Positions 9,678-17,529 of a stretch of 64,000 nt of DNA are shown one piece after another. The stretch's first letter is position 1. Every line of letters starts with the position of its first letter. This stretch comes from Actinoplanes octamycinicus (GTDB lineage: Bacteria > Actinomycetota > Actinomycetes > Mycobacteriales > Micromonosporaceae): contig NZ_JACHNB010000001.1 of NCBI RefSeq assembly GCF_014205225.1, forward strand, positions 4,879,501 to 4,943,500, in the 5' to 3' direction. The notes beneath the pieces were generated by a model. That model worked only from the letters and a program-made list of their open reading frames with translations, was not told the DNA's origin and did no database searches. A program made the translations under genes and the position numbers.

Positions 9678-9758
9678 GAACCAACTCCTCTGAACCGAAA
9701 GTCCTCGACAAGCGTGTGAGTGGAGGACAGCGGTTAGACCCTATGTCCAGGAGGCACG
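9678..9758. promoter_or_regulatory. Shared divergent promoter region
   Basis: These 81 bp are all that separates the dehydrogenase-led operon on the minus strand from the phosphatidyltransferase on the plus strand, so both promoters must lie here or overlap the 5' ends. The plus-strand gene has a near-perfect AGGAGG ribosome binding site at its 3' end. I see no convincing palindrome. Confidence 0.55.
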
Positions 9759-10529
9759 GTGACCCTCAGTACCGCCACCACGACCACCCCGTCCCGGGCG
9801 CCCTTCGCCGGGTTCGCGGCGCAGCTGGTGCTGCTCGCCGTGCTGGCCGGGACCGCGGGGCTGACGCTGGGCGGGGGGATCGCCGGGATCGCCTACGGCG
9901 TGGTCCTGTGCGGTGTGCTCGGCGCCGCCCTGCAGCGGGCCGGGATGACCTTCGTCGGCTGGGCCAACCTGGTCACCTTCAGCCGCGCGATCCTGGCCGG
10001 CGGGGTGACCGCGCTGGTCACCAGCGCGGTGCTGGGCCACCCGGTGCCGGTCTGGCTGCTGGTCACGATCGCCACCGTGGCGCTCGCCATGGACGGGGTG
10101 GACGGGCAGGTGGCCCGCCGCACCGGCACCAGCTCGGAGTTCGGCGCCCGCTTCGACATGGAGGTGGACGCGTTCCTGATCCTGGTGCTCAGCGTCTACG
10201 CGGCGGTCAGCCACGGCTGGTGGGCACTGGCGATCGGCGCCTTCCGGTACGCCTTCGTCGCCGCCTCCTGGGCGCTGCCGTGGCTGAACGCCGCGCTGCC
10301 GCCCCGTTTCTCCCGCAAGGTCGTCGCCGCCCAGCAGGGCATCCTGCTCGCCGTGGTCGCTTCCGGCCTGCTCCCGGACTGGGCCTCGGTGACCGTGCTG
10401 GCCGTCGCTCTGGCCTCCCTGACGTGGTCCTTCGTCCGCGACATCGTCTGGCTCCACCGGGCCTCGCAGATCCGAGCCGCCGCCCAGACCCGCTGGTCAG
10501 CGCCGCGTCACCCGGCCTTGGCCCGCTGA
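9759..10529 (+). CDS. CDP-alcohol phosphatidyltransferase
   Basis: A 256-residue integral membrane enzyme that transfers a phosphatidyl group from CDP-diacylglycerol (or a related CDP-alcohol) to an alcohol acceptor. The complete signature D-x2-D-G-x2-A-R-x8-G-x3-D-x3-D is visible, with D112, D115, D133 and D137 as the metal-binding aspartates. About six hydrophobic helices surround it. The GTG start follows AGGAGG with six-base spacing. It is divergent from the dehydrogenase/pterin-synthase-like/GT4/methyltransferase/flippase operon, which suggests a lipid-linked acceptor in that pathway. Confidence 0.92.
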   Translation: MTLSTATTTTPSRAPFAGFAAQLVLLAVLAGTAGLTLGGGIAGIAYGVVLCGVLGAALQRAGMTFVGWANLVTFSRAILAGGVTALVTSAVLGHPVPVWLLVTIATVALAMDGVDGQVARRTGTSSEFGARFDMEVDAFLILVLSVYAAVSHGWWALAIGAFRYAFVAASWALPWLNAALPPRFSRKVVAAQQGILLAVVASGLLPDWASVTVLAVALASLTWSFVRDIVWLHRASQIRAAAQTRWSAPRHPALAR

Positions 10530-10541
10530 TCGGGTCGGTCG

Positions 10542-11423
10542 TCAGCCGACCCTGGCCACGCCCGGGTGGGTGGCCGGGAAGACCGCCGGGTGCAGGACCG
10601 ACGCGATCGCTTCGACGCCGTCGATCAGGCGCGGTCCCGGGCGGACCACCAGGCCGTCGCCGTCGATCGCCCACACCTGCGCGTCCGGGAAGTGCGGCAG
10701 CACCGCCTCCGCCTGCCGCACCGCGCCGTCCAGGTGGTAGCCGCACGGGGTGACCAGCACGATCTCCGGCCGGGCCGCGGTCAGCTCGGCCCAGGACACC
10801 TGCACCGACCGCTTGCCGGGCCGGGCCGCCACCGCCTCGCCGCCGGCCGCGGTGATCAGATCCGGCACCCAGTGCCCGCCGGTGAACGGCGGGTCCACCC
10901 ACTCCACGACCGCCACCCGCGGGCGGGGCCGGCCGGCCACCGCCGCGGCCACCTCGGTCAGCCTCTTCTCCAGGCCGGCGACCAGGTCCCGGCCCCGCTC
11001 CGGCACGCTGGTGGCCGCCGCCACCTCGACGAACGTGGCCAGCACGTCGGCCAGCGAATACGGGTCCAGGCTCAGCACGTCCGCCCGGCAGCCGAGATGG
11101 GTGAGCGCCTCGCCGACGTGCCCGGACGGCAGCGCGCACACCCGGCACAGGTCCTGGGTCAGGATCAGGTCCGGCGCCAGCTCGGCGAGCGCGTCGGCGT
11201 GCAGCGTGTAGAGGTCGCCGCCGGCCGCCATCTGGGTGCGCACGTAGTCGTCGATCTCGGCCGGCGTCATCCCGCTGGTGTCCCGCCCGCCCACCACCAC
11301 CGTCTTCGACGAGCGGGCGACCGCCGGCTCGTCGCACTCGAAGGTCACCCCGACCAGGTCGTCACCGAGCCCCAGGGCGTAGACGATCTCGGTGGCGGAG
11401 GGCAGCAGAGACACCAGGCGCAT
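10542..11423 (-). CDS. BtuF-like cobalamin/metallophore-binding protein
   Basis: A 293-residue protein of the periplasmic-binding (TroA/BtuF) fold: MRLVSLLPSATEIVYALGLG, ELAPDLILTQDLCRVCAL, VEWVDPPFTGGHWVPDLI. Family members bind vitamin B12 or ferric-chelate ligands for an ABC importer. There is no signal peptide or lipobox, and no BtuC/BtuD partner is adjacent. It may therefore act in the cytoplasm or not as a transport receptor. It is convergent with the phosphatidyltransferase, 12 bp apart. The start is the ATG that directly precedes the conserved first strand. Confidence 0.85.
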   Translation of the reverse strand: MRLVSLLPSATEIVYALGLGDDLVGVTFECDEPAVARSSKTVVVGGRDTSGMTPAEIDDYVRTQMAAGGDLYTLHADALAELAPDLILTQDLCRVCALPSGHVGEALTHLGCRADVLSLDPYSLADVLATFVEVAAATSVPERGRDLVAGLEKRLTEVAAAVAGRPRPRVAVVEWVDPPFTGGHWVPDLITAAGGEAVAARPGKRSVQVSWAELTAARPEIVLVTPCGYHLDGAVRQAEAVLPHFPDAQVWAIDGDGLVVRPGPRLIDGVEAIASVLHPAVFPATHPGVARVG

Positions 11424-11546
11424 GTCCTCAACATAGGCCGAAAGTCTGATATGAGAAGCGGCGAACCCTACTTCGGTCCGATGTGCGCGAAGCGTCGCGT
11501 GGCGAGGCTGAACGGCATCGCTGGCACGCTTGGAGGGGGAACCGAG

Positions 11547-12143
11547 ATGACGACAGCCCCGTTGGCTCACGCCGACACCCTGGTGCTCGACTACCTGGCC
11601 GCGCTCTGGGCGGCGAGCGAGGACCTGCCGCCGCACCGCCGCGACGAGCTGATGCAGACGGTGACCGACTACCTCGCCATGCGGCACGAGCCGGGCGCCG
11701 ACCCAACGCCGGTGCTGACCAGGCTCGGCCCGCCGCACGAGCTGGCCGAGGTGACCCGGCGCGGCTACCTGCCGCTGCACCTGCGGCTACCGGCGCCGTC
11801 CGCGCCGCCCGCGGCTCCGGCGCCGGCCCGGTCGCCGGTGGTCGCCGGCTCCGAGTCGGCGGCGATCGCACTGTTGATCGGCGGCACGTTCCTGCTGCCC
11901 GGGGTGAGCCCGGCCGCGGGCATGCTGATCGCCACCGGGTCGGCCCGGTGGACGGTGGGACAGAAGGCGGCCGGGTGGGTGCTGACCGCCGGGTCGGCCG
12001 GGATCGCCCTGCTGGTGGTGCTCGCGCTGGCCGGCTGGGGCGCCGGGGCCGGGGTGGCGCTGCTGTTCGGCTATCTGGCGGCGTGCGCCGGGTCGGTGGT
12101 GACCGGGCTCGCCCTGCTCACCGGGATGCGCCGGGACGTCTGA
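11547..12143 (+). CDS. HAAS-like small membrane protein
   Basis: A 198-residue protein with an N-terminal helical region (LVLDYLAALWAASEDLPPHRRDELMQTVTDYLA) like the HAAS domain, which often accompanies PadR regulators. A proline/alanine-rich linker and three or four hydrophobic helices follow (about residues 95-190). The ATG is preceded by GGAGGGGGA. No PadR gene is adjacent, so the partner is unknown. The 3' end overlaps the convergent alpha/beta hydrolase by 26 bp. Confidence 0.7.
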   Translation: MTTAPLAHADTLVLDYLAALWAASEDLPPHRRDELMQTVTDYLAMRHEPGADPTPVLTRLGPPHELAEVTRRGYLPLHLRLPAPSAPPAAPAPARSPVVAGSESAAIALLIGGTFLLPGVSPAAGMLIATGSARWTVGQKAAGWVLTAGSAGIALLVVLALAGWGAGAGVALLFGYLAACAGSVVTGLALLTGMRRDV

Positions 12144-13002
12144 GGATCTCGGTGAGCACCTGGGCCCAGACCGCTCGCGGCGGGACCTCGTGCCCCACCC
12201 CTTCCAGCCAGACCAGCCGGGACCCGGGGATCATCCGGGCCAGCTCGCGCGGGTGCTCCTCCGGGAACCGCTGGTCGAGCGTGCCGTGCAGGATCAGCGT
12301 GGGCGCGCTGATCCCGGGCAGCCGGTCACGCACCGGTGGGCCGTAACCCGCCCGCCGGTGGTTGAGCCGGGCCGTGCCCAGGTCGGCGGACCGGTCGAAG
12401 ACCCGCTCGGCGAGGCGGCGCAGGTGTGGATCGTCCGGGGTGAACGGGCCGCCCCGGGCCTTGACCTCGGCGATCAGCCCGGCCACCGCGGCCCGCCGGT
12501 CCGACCAGTCCACCTCGTCGGCGGCGGCGCGGACCCGTACCTCGGTGGCGGCCGGCGCGCGCACCGCGACCGCGCCCACCCCGGCCAGCACCGGGGTGGC
12601 GTCCGGGCCGAGGCCGGCGCTGGTCGCGATCAGGGTCAGGGTGAGCACCCGGTGCGGGTGCGCGACCGCGATCCGCTGGGCGAGGGCGCCGCCCAGGGAG
12701 AGCCCGACCAGGTGGGCGGCGGGCACGCCGAGCGCGTCCAGGACGCCGAGCGCGTCGTTCATCAGGTCCACACCCGAGTACGCCGCGCCGGGTGGGAAGG
12801 GCGTGGACCGGCCGGTGTCGCGATGGTCGTAGCGGATCACGAAGCGACCGCCGGCGGCCAGCCGGCGGCAGAACTCGTCGTCCCACCAATCCATCGAGCT
12901 GGCCTCCCCGGCGAGGAGCAGCAGCGGCGGATCGGTGCGTTCACCGAAGGTTTCCAGGCACACCTCTATGCCGTTGACCGGCATCATCGTCTCGGTCACC
13001 AC
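12118..13002 (-). CDS. Alpha/beta-fold hydrolase
   Basis: A 294-residue hydrolase. The order is a first strand LLLLAGEASSMDWW, an oxyanion region YDHRDTGRST, the nucleophile elbow GLSLGG (Ser), a late strand PTLILHGTLDQRFP with the acid Asp, and a C-terminal GVGHEVPP with the catalytic His. The overall pattern resembles RdmC/aclacinomycin methylesterase-like hydrolases, but the substrate cannot be read. It stands alone, convergent with the HAAS-like gene. Confidence 0.88.
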   Translation of the reverse strand: MVTETMMPVNGIEVCLETFGERTDPPLLLLAGEASSMDWWDDEFCRRLAAGGRFVIRYDHRDTGRSTPFPPGAAYSGVDLMNDALGVLDALGVPAAHLVGLSLGGALAQRIAVAHPHRVLTLTLIATSAGLGPDATPVLAGVGAVAVRAPAATEVRVRAAADEVDWSDRRAAVAGLIAEVKARGGPFTPDDPHLRRLAERVFDRSADLGTARLNHRRAGYGPPVRDRLPGISAPTLILHGTLDQRFPEEHPRELARMIPGSRLVWLEGVGHEVPPRAVWAQVLTEILRRPGASR

Positions 13003-13070
13003 CAGGCCATTGTGGGGGCGCTGCCCGACAGTCTCGTTACCACCGGATCACAACGGATGACGAGATCGAT

Positions 13071-13454
13071 GTGACCGGGTTCCGGGCCGGGGTGTGCTTG
13101 ACTATCTTCGTGGATTTACCCGAATTGTCGGAATTCGTGGCGCATCGGACCGAGCACGACGCCGCGTTCGAGGGCCAGCACGTGCCCGGGTTGCGCGCCG
13201 AGTTCTTCCGCCGCCCCGAGGGCACCCGGATCGCCAGCGTCGGGCGGTACTCGCTGGGTGACCGGGAACTGCTGATGGCCTGGGGCTTCGTCGACGAGGA
13301 GCACTGCCGGCGGCACGCCGTCCGGGACGCCGGCGGACGCTGGCACCCGGCGGCCGACGGCTGCCCGCAGGTCGAGCTGATAAAAGACGGCCAGGCCGTG
13401 ATCGGCCTGGCCGTGCGCGCGTCCACCGGGGACTGGGTGCGGACCCTGACTTAG
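13071..13454 (+). CDS. Hypothetical protein
   Basis: A 127-residue acidic protein with no recognised domain; it is rich in Arg, Asp and Glu and has no signal peptide or membrane segment (VDLPELSEFVAHRTEHD, GRYSLGDRELLMAWGFVDEEHC). The GTG at 13071 is used; a GTG about 20 bases downstream is possible. Its stop overlaps the end of the convergent membrane-protein gene by 4 bp. Codon use looks like its neighbours, so it is probably a real gene of unknown role. Confidence 0.55.
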   Translation: MTGFRAGVCLTIFVDLPELSEFVAHRTEHDAAFEGQHVPGLRAEFFRRPEGTRIASVGRYSLGDRELLMAWGFVDEEHCRRHAVRDAGGRWHPAADGCPQVELIKDGQAVIGLAVRASTGDWVRTLT

Positions 13455-13816
13455 CGGTCCGCGGGCGCCAGGGCGGTGGCGCGGGCCTGGTTGCGGACGA
13501 TCCGCAGCGAGACGGCGGTCAGCGTGATCGCCGCGAGGAAGAGCGCGAGGTGCAGGTAGGGGTTGACGATCGGCACGAAACCGATCACCGCGGCCGGGAT
13601 CTGCACCACCGCGATCAGAGCCGCCAGCAGCCACTTGCGGTGGCCGCTCCACAGCATCGCGGTCCACACCGGCGCCGAGACGACCAGCAGGGTGAGGCCG
13701 TCGAGCACCGCGTGCAGGTAGGTGTTGTGGACGTTGTTGTGGGCGAACGCCTGCGCCGGCGACGCGATCCAGAGACCGGCGAGGACGAGGGCGAGAACGA
13801 CAGCGGCACGACGCAT
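13451..13816 (-). CDS. Small secreted or membrane protein, unknown
   Basis: A 121-residue protein starting with a signal-peptide-like stretch (MRRAAVVLALVLAGLWIASPAQA). Three hydrophobic helices follow (LDGLTLLVVSAPVWTAML, WLLAALIAVVQIPAAVIGF, LHLALFLAAITLTAVSL), with a short basic tail. The ATG is preceded by GGAGGATCCC, a good ribosome binding site. Frames extending further upstream are less plausible. No family recognised. Confidence 0.7.
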   Translation of the reverse strand: MRRAAVVLALVLAGLWIASPAQAFAHNNVHNTYLHAVLDGLTLLVVSAPVWTAMLWSGHRKWLLAALIAVVQIPAAVIGFVPIVNPYLHLALFLAAITLTAVSLRIVRNQARATALAPADR

Positions 13817-14005
13817 GGGATCCTCCAGCGCTATCAGACCGTTGCTCCGAGTAATCACGGTATGAAAGCGGCAGGCTTCGCGTAAAGCCTCACGGGGATT
13901 CATTCCTCCGGAATGGCACACCGTCACGCTGCGTTGCTTTCCGTACCGGCGATCCTGCCCGAACGGGCCAGTGTGACTCGCAGTGATCATCACTAGCCTC
14001 CTCCC

Positions 14006-14275
14006 GTGCGCTTGATCGAGATGGCAACGGCCTGTGCGGTGACGATGAGTATCGCTGGCACTTCTTACACCGCGTTGAACCCGCCGAAGCTGGAGGCGCA
14101 GGCGCGGATGGTCGCGGACAAGGCGACCTGCCGCACGGTGAACACCGCGATCGTCGGCTTCATCGCGATGAACGGCACCGACCCGACCAAGATCGCGCAG
14201 CTGCGCCCGTATGTCTCGGGCGATATCTCGCGCTATCGCATCGTGAAAGGGATGGCCGCCGGTCCGGGCTGCTGA
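14006..14275 (+). CDS. Short pilin-like or secreted peptide, unknown
   Basis: An 89-residue protein. The hydrophobic N-terminus (ATACAVTMSIAGTSYTAL) precedes a region with paired cysteines and a pattern seen in the C-terminal part of pilin-like proteins: CRTVNTAIVGFIAMNG, then IAQLRPYVSGDISRY and a final GPGC. It could be a minor exported subunit, but no assembly genes are nearby. The GTG start has no strong ribosome binding site. A weak call. Confidence 0.45.
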   Translation: MRLIEMATACAVTMSIAGTSYTALNPPKLEAQARMVADKATCRTVNTAIVGFIAMNGTDPTKIAQLRPYVSGDISRYRIVKGMAAGPGC

Positions 14276-14309
14276 TCGTCCGGCGGTCTTACCAGCCCAT
14301 TCTTCAGTG

Positions 14310-14432
14310 ACGCAGGCCTGGCGGGGTGCGGATCGCTAAGTAGCGCGGGCCGGGGGCCGGCGATCAGGACGCTGGCGCGTCCCGGACGATCACCGGCCCC
14401 CTTCACTGCCCGCGGGTTGTTCCGGAGCTCAA
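14310..14432 (+). repeat. Intergenic repeat, copy A (intact)
   Basis: A 123-bp GC-rich element between the short peptide gene and the galactose oxidase gene. Its central part TAAGTAGCGCGGGCCGGG (14337-14354) recurs, inverted, at 19543-19560. Homology extends on both sides, from ACGCAGG at 14310 to CCGGAGCTCAA at 14432. The element contains the small palindrome CGCTA-AG-TAGCG and a large imperfect hairpin (GGGGGCCGG at 14352 with CCGGCCCCC at 14393). This copy provides the uninterrupted sequence at the point where copy B is split by IS110. Confidence 0.85.
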
Positions 14433-14445
14433 CCCGCGCCGGTGA

Positions 14446-17358
14446 TCAGCCGATGTGGATGGTCTTCGCGACGCTGGGGACTCCCTTGGCGTCCAGGGCG
14501 AACAGCATCCAATAGCCCGGCAGGGCGATACCCGGATCGGCCGGGATGGTGAGGCGGTAGCCGCCGGTGACCGCGGTCGGGGTCAGCGACAGGCGGCGCT
14601 GATCCGTGTCGACGCTGTGCGTGGCGGTGCCCATCCGGACGATGGCGAACGACTTCACCGCCTTGTCGGTGCTGACCGTGATGCTCGCGCCGTTCGCCGC
14701 GCTGGCCGGGGCGGTGGTGATCGACGGGCGCGGGGCCGGCTTGCCGTCCTCGGTGAGCAGGTACGGCGGGGTGAAGATCTCCGCGTCGAAGTGGTTGGTC
14801 GCGCACCCGGTGCCGCACAGCCCGCCACCGCCGGTGAACACCCGGGCGTCCGGCATCAGCAGCGCGACGCTGTGGTAGGTGCGCGGGATCGCCGCCGGTG
14901 ACAGCGTGCTGAACGACTCGGTCGCCGGGTCGAACAGCTCGGCGCTGAGCACCGCGGTGTTGTCCGAGAACGGCACCGGATAGTTCTGCCCGCCGAAGAC
15001 CGCCACCTTGCCGTCCGGCAGCACCACGCTGTTGTGGAACGCCCGGGTGTTCGCCATCGGCGCCGCCTTCCGGCTGGTCACCGTGGTCCCGTCGATGCTC
15101 AGCAGGTACGCGTTCGCGGTGGCGTCGTTGTTCTCGTAGTTCGGCGCGCCACCGATCGTCAGGATCTTGCCGGTGTCGAACATGACCGCGTTGCCGTTCA
15201 TCGCGTCGCCGTCGTCGCCGCGCGTCCCGGCCGGACTGACCCCGCCGGTGCCGCTGGTGCTGTACCAGTTCATCGCCTTGCTCGGGCCGGCCTGCAGCAC
15301 CTTCCCGCCGGACCAGGCGAACAGCCACGCGTGGTTGTCCTTGCGGTAGTCGCCGCTCGGGTTGGCGTCCGCGGTCAGCATCGGCGCGGCGTCCGCGCCG
15401 GGCAGCGCGGTCCACCCGGCCGACGGCGACCACACCTCGCCGGCCTTGTGCGGGCTGCCGTTGTACCCGCCCCAGCCGCCGCTCCACGAACCGCCGATGG
15501 TGAACACCCGGCCGTCACCCAGCGTGGTGCTGGCCTGGTAGCCGCGCGGCGTGGTCATCGCCGGGCCGGCCGTCCAGGCGTCCGTGGCCGGGTCGTAGAC
15601 GCTGGTCTTCTCGCTGTTGTTGCCGCCGGTCACCAGGATCCGGCCGTCCGGCAGGGTGGAGATGCCGGGGCAGAACATGTCGTGCCCGGTCTCGGTGATC
15701 ATCCGCTGGGTGACCACGCCGGTCGCCGGGTCGTAGGTGGCGGTCAGGGTCTGCCCGGTGCCGCCGCTGAACGAGTCCGGCCGGAACGCCGACCAGGTCA
15801 GGATCTTGCCGTTGGGCAGTTGCGCGGCGGCCACCGGGACCAGCGGGAAGCCGACCGGGGCGCTCCATACGCCGCGTTTCGGGACCACCGAGCCGCTCGG
15901 GCCGAGCAGGTCGAGTTCGGCGGCGCTGCTCCACGGGCCGCGGGTGCCGGCCTCGGTGAGCGCGGTGAGCCGGACGTACCGGGCCCGGGCCGGCGGGAAG
16001 ATCACCGTCTGCCGGGCCGGGCTGTCCGCGAACACGCCGTCGCTGACCCGGTCGGTCCAGGTGGTGCCGTCCGCCGAGGTGGCGATCTGGTAGCGGCCGA
16101 TCCGCCCGTTCGCCGACGCGGCCGGCCGGGGCAGGTAGGCCAGGCCGCCGACCAGCACCGACGCGTGCAGGTCGACGGTGACCGCGTGGGGCAGCGGGGC
16201 CGGGGTGCCGCTCCACGCGCTGTGCCAGATGGTGGCCGGGTCGCCGTCCAGCACGTTGGCCACCGCCCCGTTCTCGGACGCGGTCTCCTGGCTGTCGGCG
16301 GTCGCCGTCCAGCCGGTCCGGGCCAGCGTCGGATCGGTCCGGCCGAGCAGATTGATCTCGGCGGCGCTGCTCCACGGGCCGCGGTTGCCCGCCTCGGTGA
16401 GCGCGGTGAGCCGCACGTACCGGGCCAGCGCCGGGGCGAAGGTGACGGTCTGCGCGGCCTGGCTGTCGGCGAACGCGCCGGTGGCCGCGGGCGGCGCCCA
16501 GCTCACCCCGTCCATGCTGGTCTCCACCCGGTACTGGCCGATCAGGCCGTTCCGGCCGCCGTCCTGCCGGGGCAGGTAGCTCAGCCCGGACACCAGGTTG
16601 GTCACCTTCATGTCCACCGTGAAGGTGTGCGGCAGCGGCGCGGCCGGCGCCACGCTCCACGCGGTGTGCCAGATCGACGCGGTGTTCCCGTCCAGGGCGT
16701 TCGCGGCGGCGCCGTTCTCGGCGGCGGTCTCCTCGCTGTCGGCCGCCACGGTCCACCCGGTCCGCGGCAGGGCCGGGTCGGTGCCGCCGAGCAGGTTGAT
16801 CTCGGCGGCCGCCGAGCGGGTGCTGCGCCCGCCCGCCTCGGTCAGCGCGACCAGCCGGACGTGCCGGGTGATCACCGTGGTGAAGGTGACCGTCTTGAGC
16901 GTCGCGTCGTCGGCGAAGGTGCCGGTGGCGACCGGCGCGCTCCACGTCGTCCCGTCGTCGCTGACCTCCACCCGGTACTGCCCGATCCGCCCGTTGGCGG
17001 TGGTCCGGGGCAGGTAGGTGAGCCCGCTGACGGCCACCCGGTTGCCGGTGTCCAGGGCCACCCGGTGCGGCAGCGCGCCGGTCCCGCTCAGCCAGGCGGT
17101 CGTGGTGTCCCCGTCGAGCACCCGGGCCGCGGTCGACTGCCCGCTGTCCGCGGTCGCCACCCAGCCGGTGCGCGGCAGCGGCAGCGGCGTGGTCACCGCC
17201 ACCGGCACGGCCCGCGGCATGATGTGCCCGGCGTGCGGATCCGGCGGCGCCGGCGGGGCGGCCGGCGCCGGCCGGTGCACCGCCACCGCGACGCCCGCGA
17301 ACAGACACATCACCAGGGTGGCCGCCGTTCTGGCCCACCACCCGCCATGTATACGCAT
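14446..17358 (-). CDS. Secreted galactose oxidase-like copper radical oxidase with three F5/8 type C domains
   Basis: A 970-residue exported enzyme. A signal peptide (to about residue 27) and a Pro-rich stretch precede three tandem discoidin-like F5/8C domains (about 60-192, 197-340, 345-487). A kelch-propeller galactose oxidase core (about 500-870) and a DUF1929 E-set domain follow. The active site of Fusarium galactose oxidase maps exactly: C563 and Y607 (thioether pair, 44 residues apart as in C228/Y272), W625 (stacking Trp, +18), Y828/H829, and H914 in GTATHSVDTDQRR (85 after the first His). Such enzymes oxidise primary alcohols to aldehydes and make H2O2. The F5/8C triplet suggests glycan or cell-wall binding. 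Confidence 0.93.
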   Translation of the reverse strand: MRIHGGWWARTAATLVMCLFAGVAVAVHRPAPAAPPAPPDPHAGHIMPRAVPVAVTTPLPLPRTGWVATADSGQSTAARVLDGDTTTAWLSGTGALPHRVALDTGNRVAVSGLTYLPRTTANGRIGQYRVEVSDDGTTWSAPVATGTFADDATLKTVTFTTVITRHVRLVALTEAGGRSTRSAAAEINLLGGTDPALPRTGWTVAADSEETAAENGAAANALDGNTASIWHTAWSVAPAAPLPHTFTVDMKVTNLVSGLSYLPRQDGGRNGLIGQYRVETSMDGVSWAPPAATGAFADSQAAQTVTFAPALARYVRLTALTEAGNRGPWSSAAEINLLGRTDPTLARTGWTATADSQETASENGAVANVLDGDPATIWHSAWSGTPAPLPHAVTVDLHASVLVGGLAYLPRPAASANGRIGRYQIATSADGTTWTDRVSDGVFADSPARQTVIFPPARARYVRLTALTEAGTRGPWSSAAELDLLGPSGSVVPKRGVWSAPVGFPLVPVAAAQLPNGKILTWSAFRPDSFSGGTGQTLTATYDPATGVVTQRMITETGHDMFCPGISTLPDGRILVTGGNNSEKTSVYDPATDAWTAGPAMTTPRGYQASTTLGDGRVFTIGGSWSGGWGGYNGSPHKAGEVWSPSAGWTALPGADAAPMLTADANPSGDYRKDNHAWLFAWSGGKVLQAGPSKAMNWYSTSGTGGVSPAGTRGDDGDAMNGNAVMFDTGKILTIGGAPNYENNDATANAYLLSIDGTTVTSRKAAPMANTRAFHNSVVLPDGKVAVFGGQNYPVPFSDNTAVLSAELFDPATESFSTLSPAAIPRTYHSVALLMPDARVFTGGGGLCGTGCATNHFDAEIFTPPYLLTEDGKPAPRPSITTAPASAANGASITVSTDKAVKSFAIVRMGTATHSVDTDQRRLSLTPTAVTGGYRLTIPADPGIALPGYWMLFALDAKGVPSVAKTIHIG

Positions 17359-17529
17359 GCATGTCCCCCCAGATCGATCTCGGGAGAACTCAACAACAGA
17401 GGTCGATGCCGGACTATCGGCGAACGGACAGTCCGGTGTGGTTCGGAGGGTCTTTCCCGTGCTGCTGACCGGGCGGCCCGGCGGCCGTCATACGATCGGC
17501 CGGGAAACACCGCACAAGGACGGAAACGG

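Noticed and set aside
14337..14432. Hairpin treated as a simple terminator of the short peptide gene
   Set aside because: The same sequence recurs inverted at 19467-19560, so it is better described as a dispersed structured repeat, although it could also terminate transcription.
15034..17529. Long plus-strand frame leading into htpG
   Set aside because: The upstream part is antisense to the galactose oxidase gene; HtpG homology begins only at 17530/17536 with a ribosome binding site in front.
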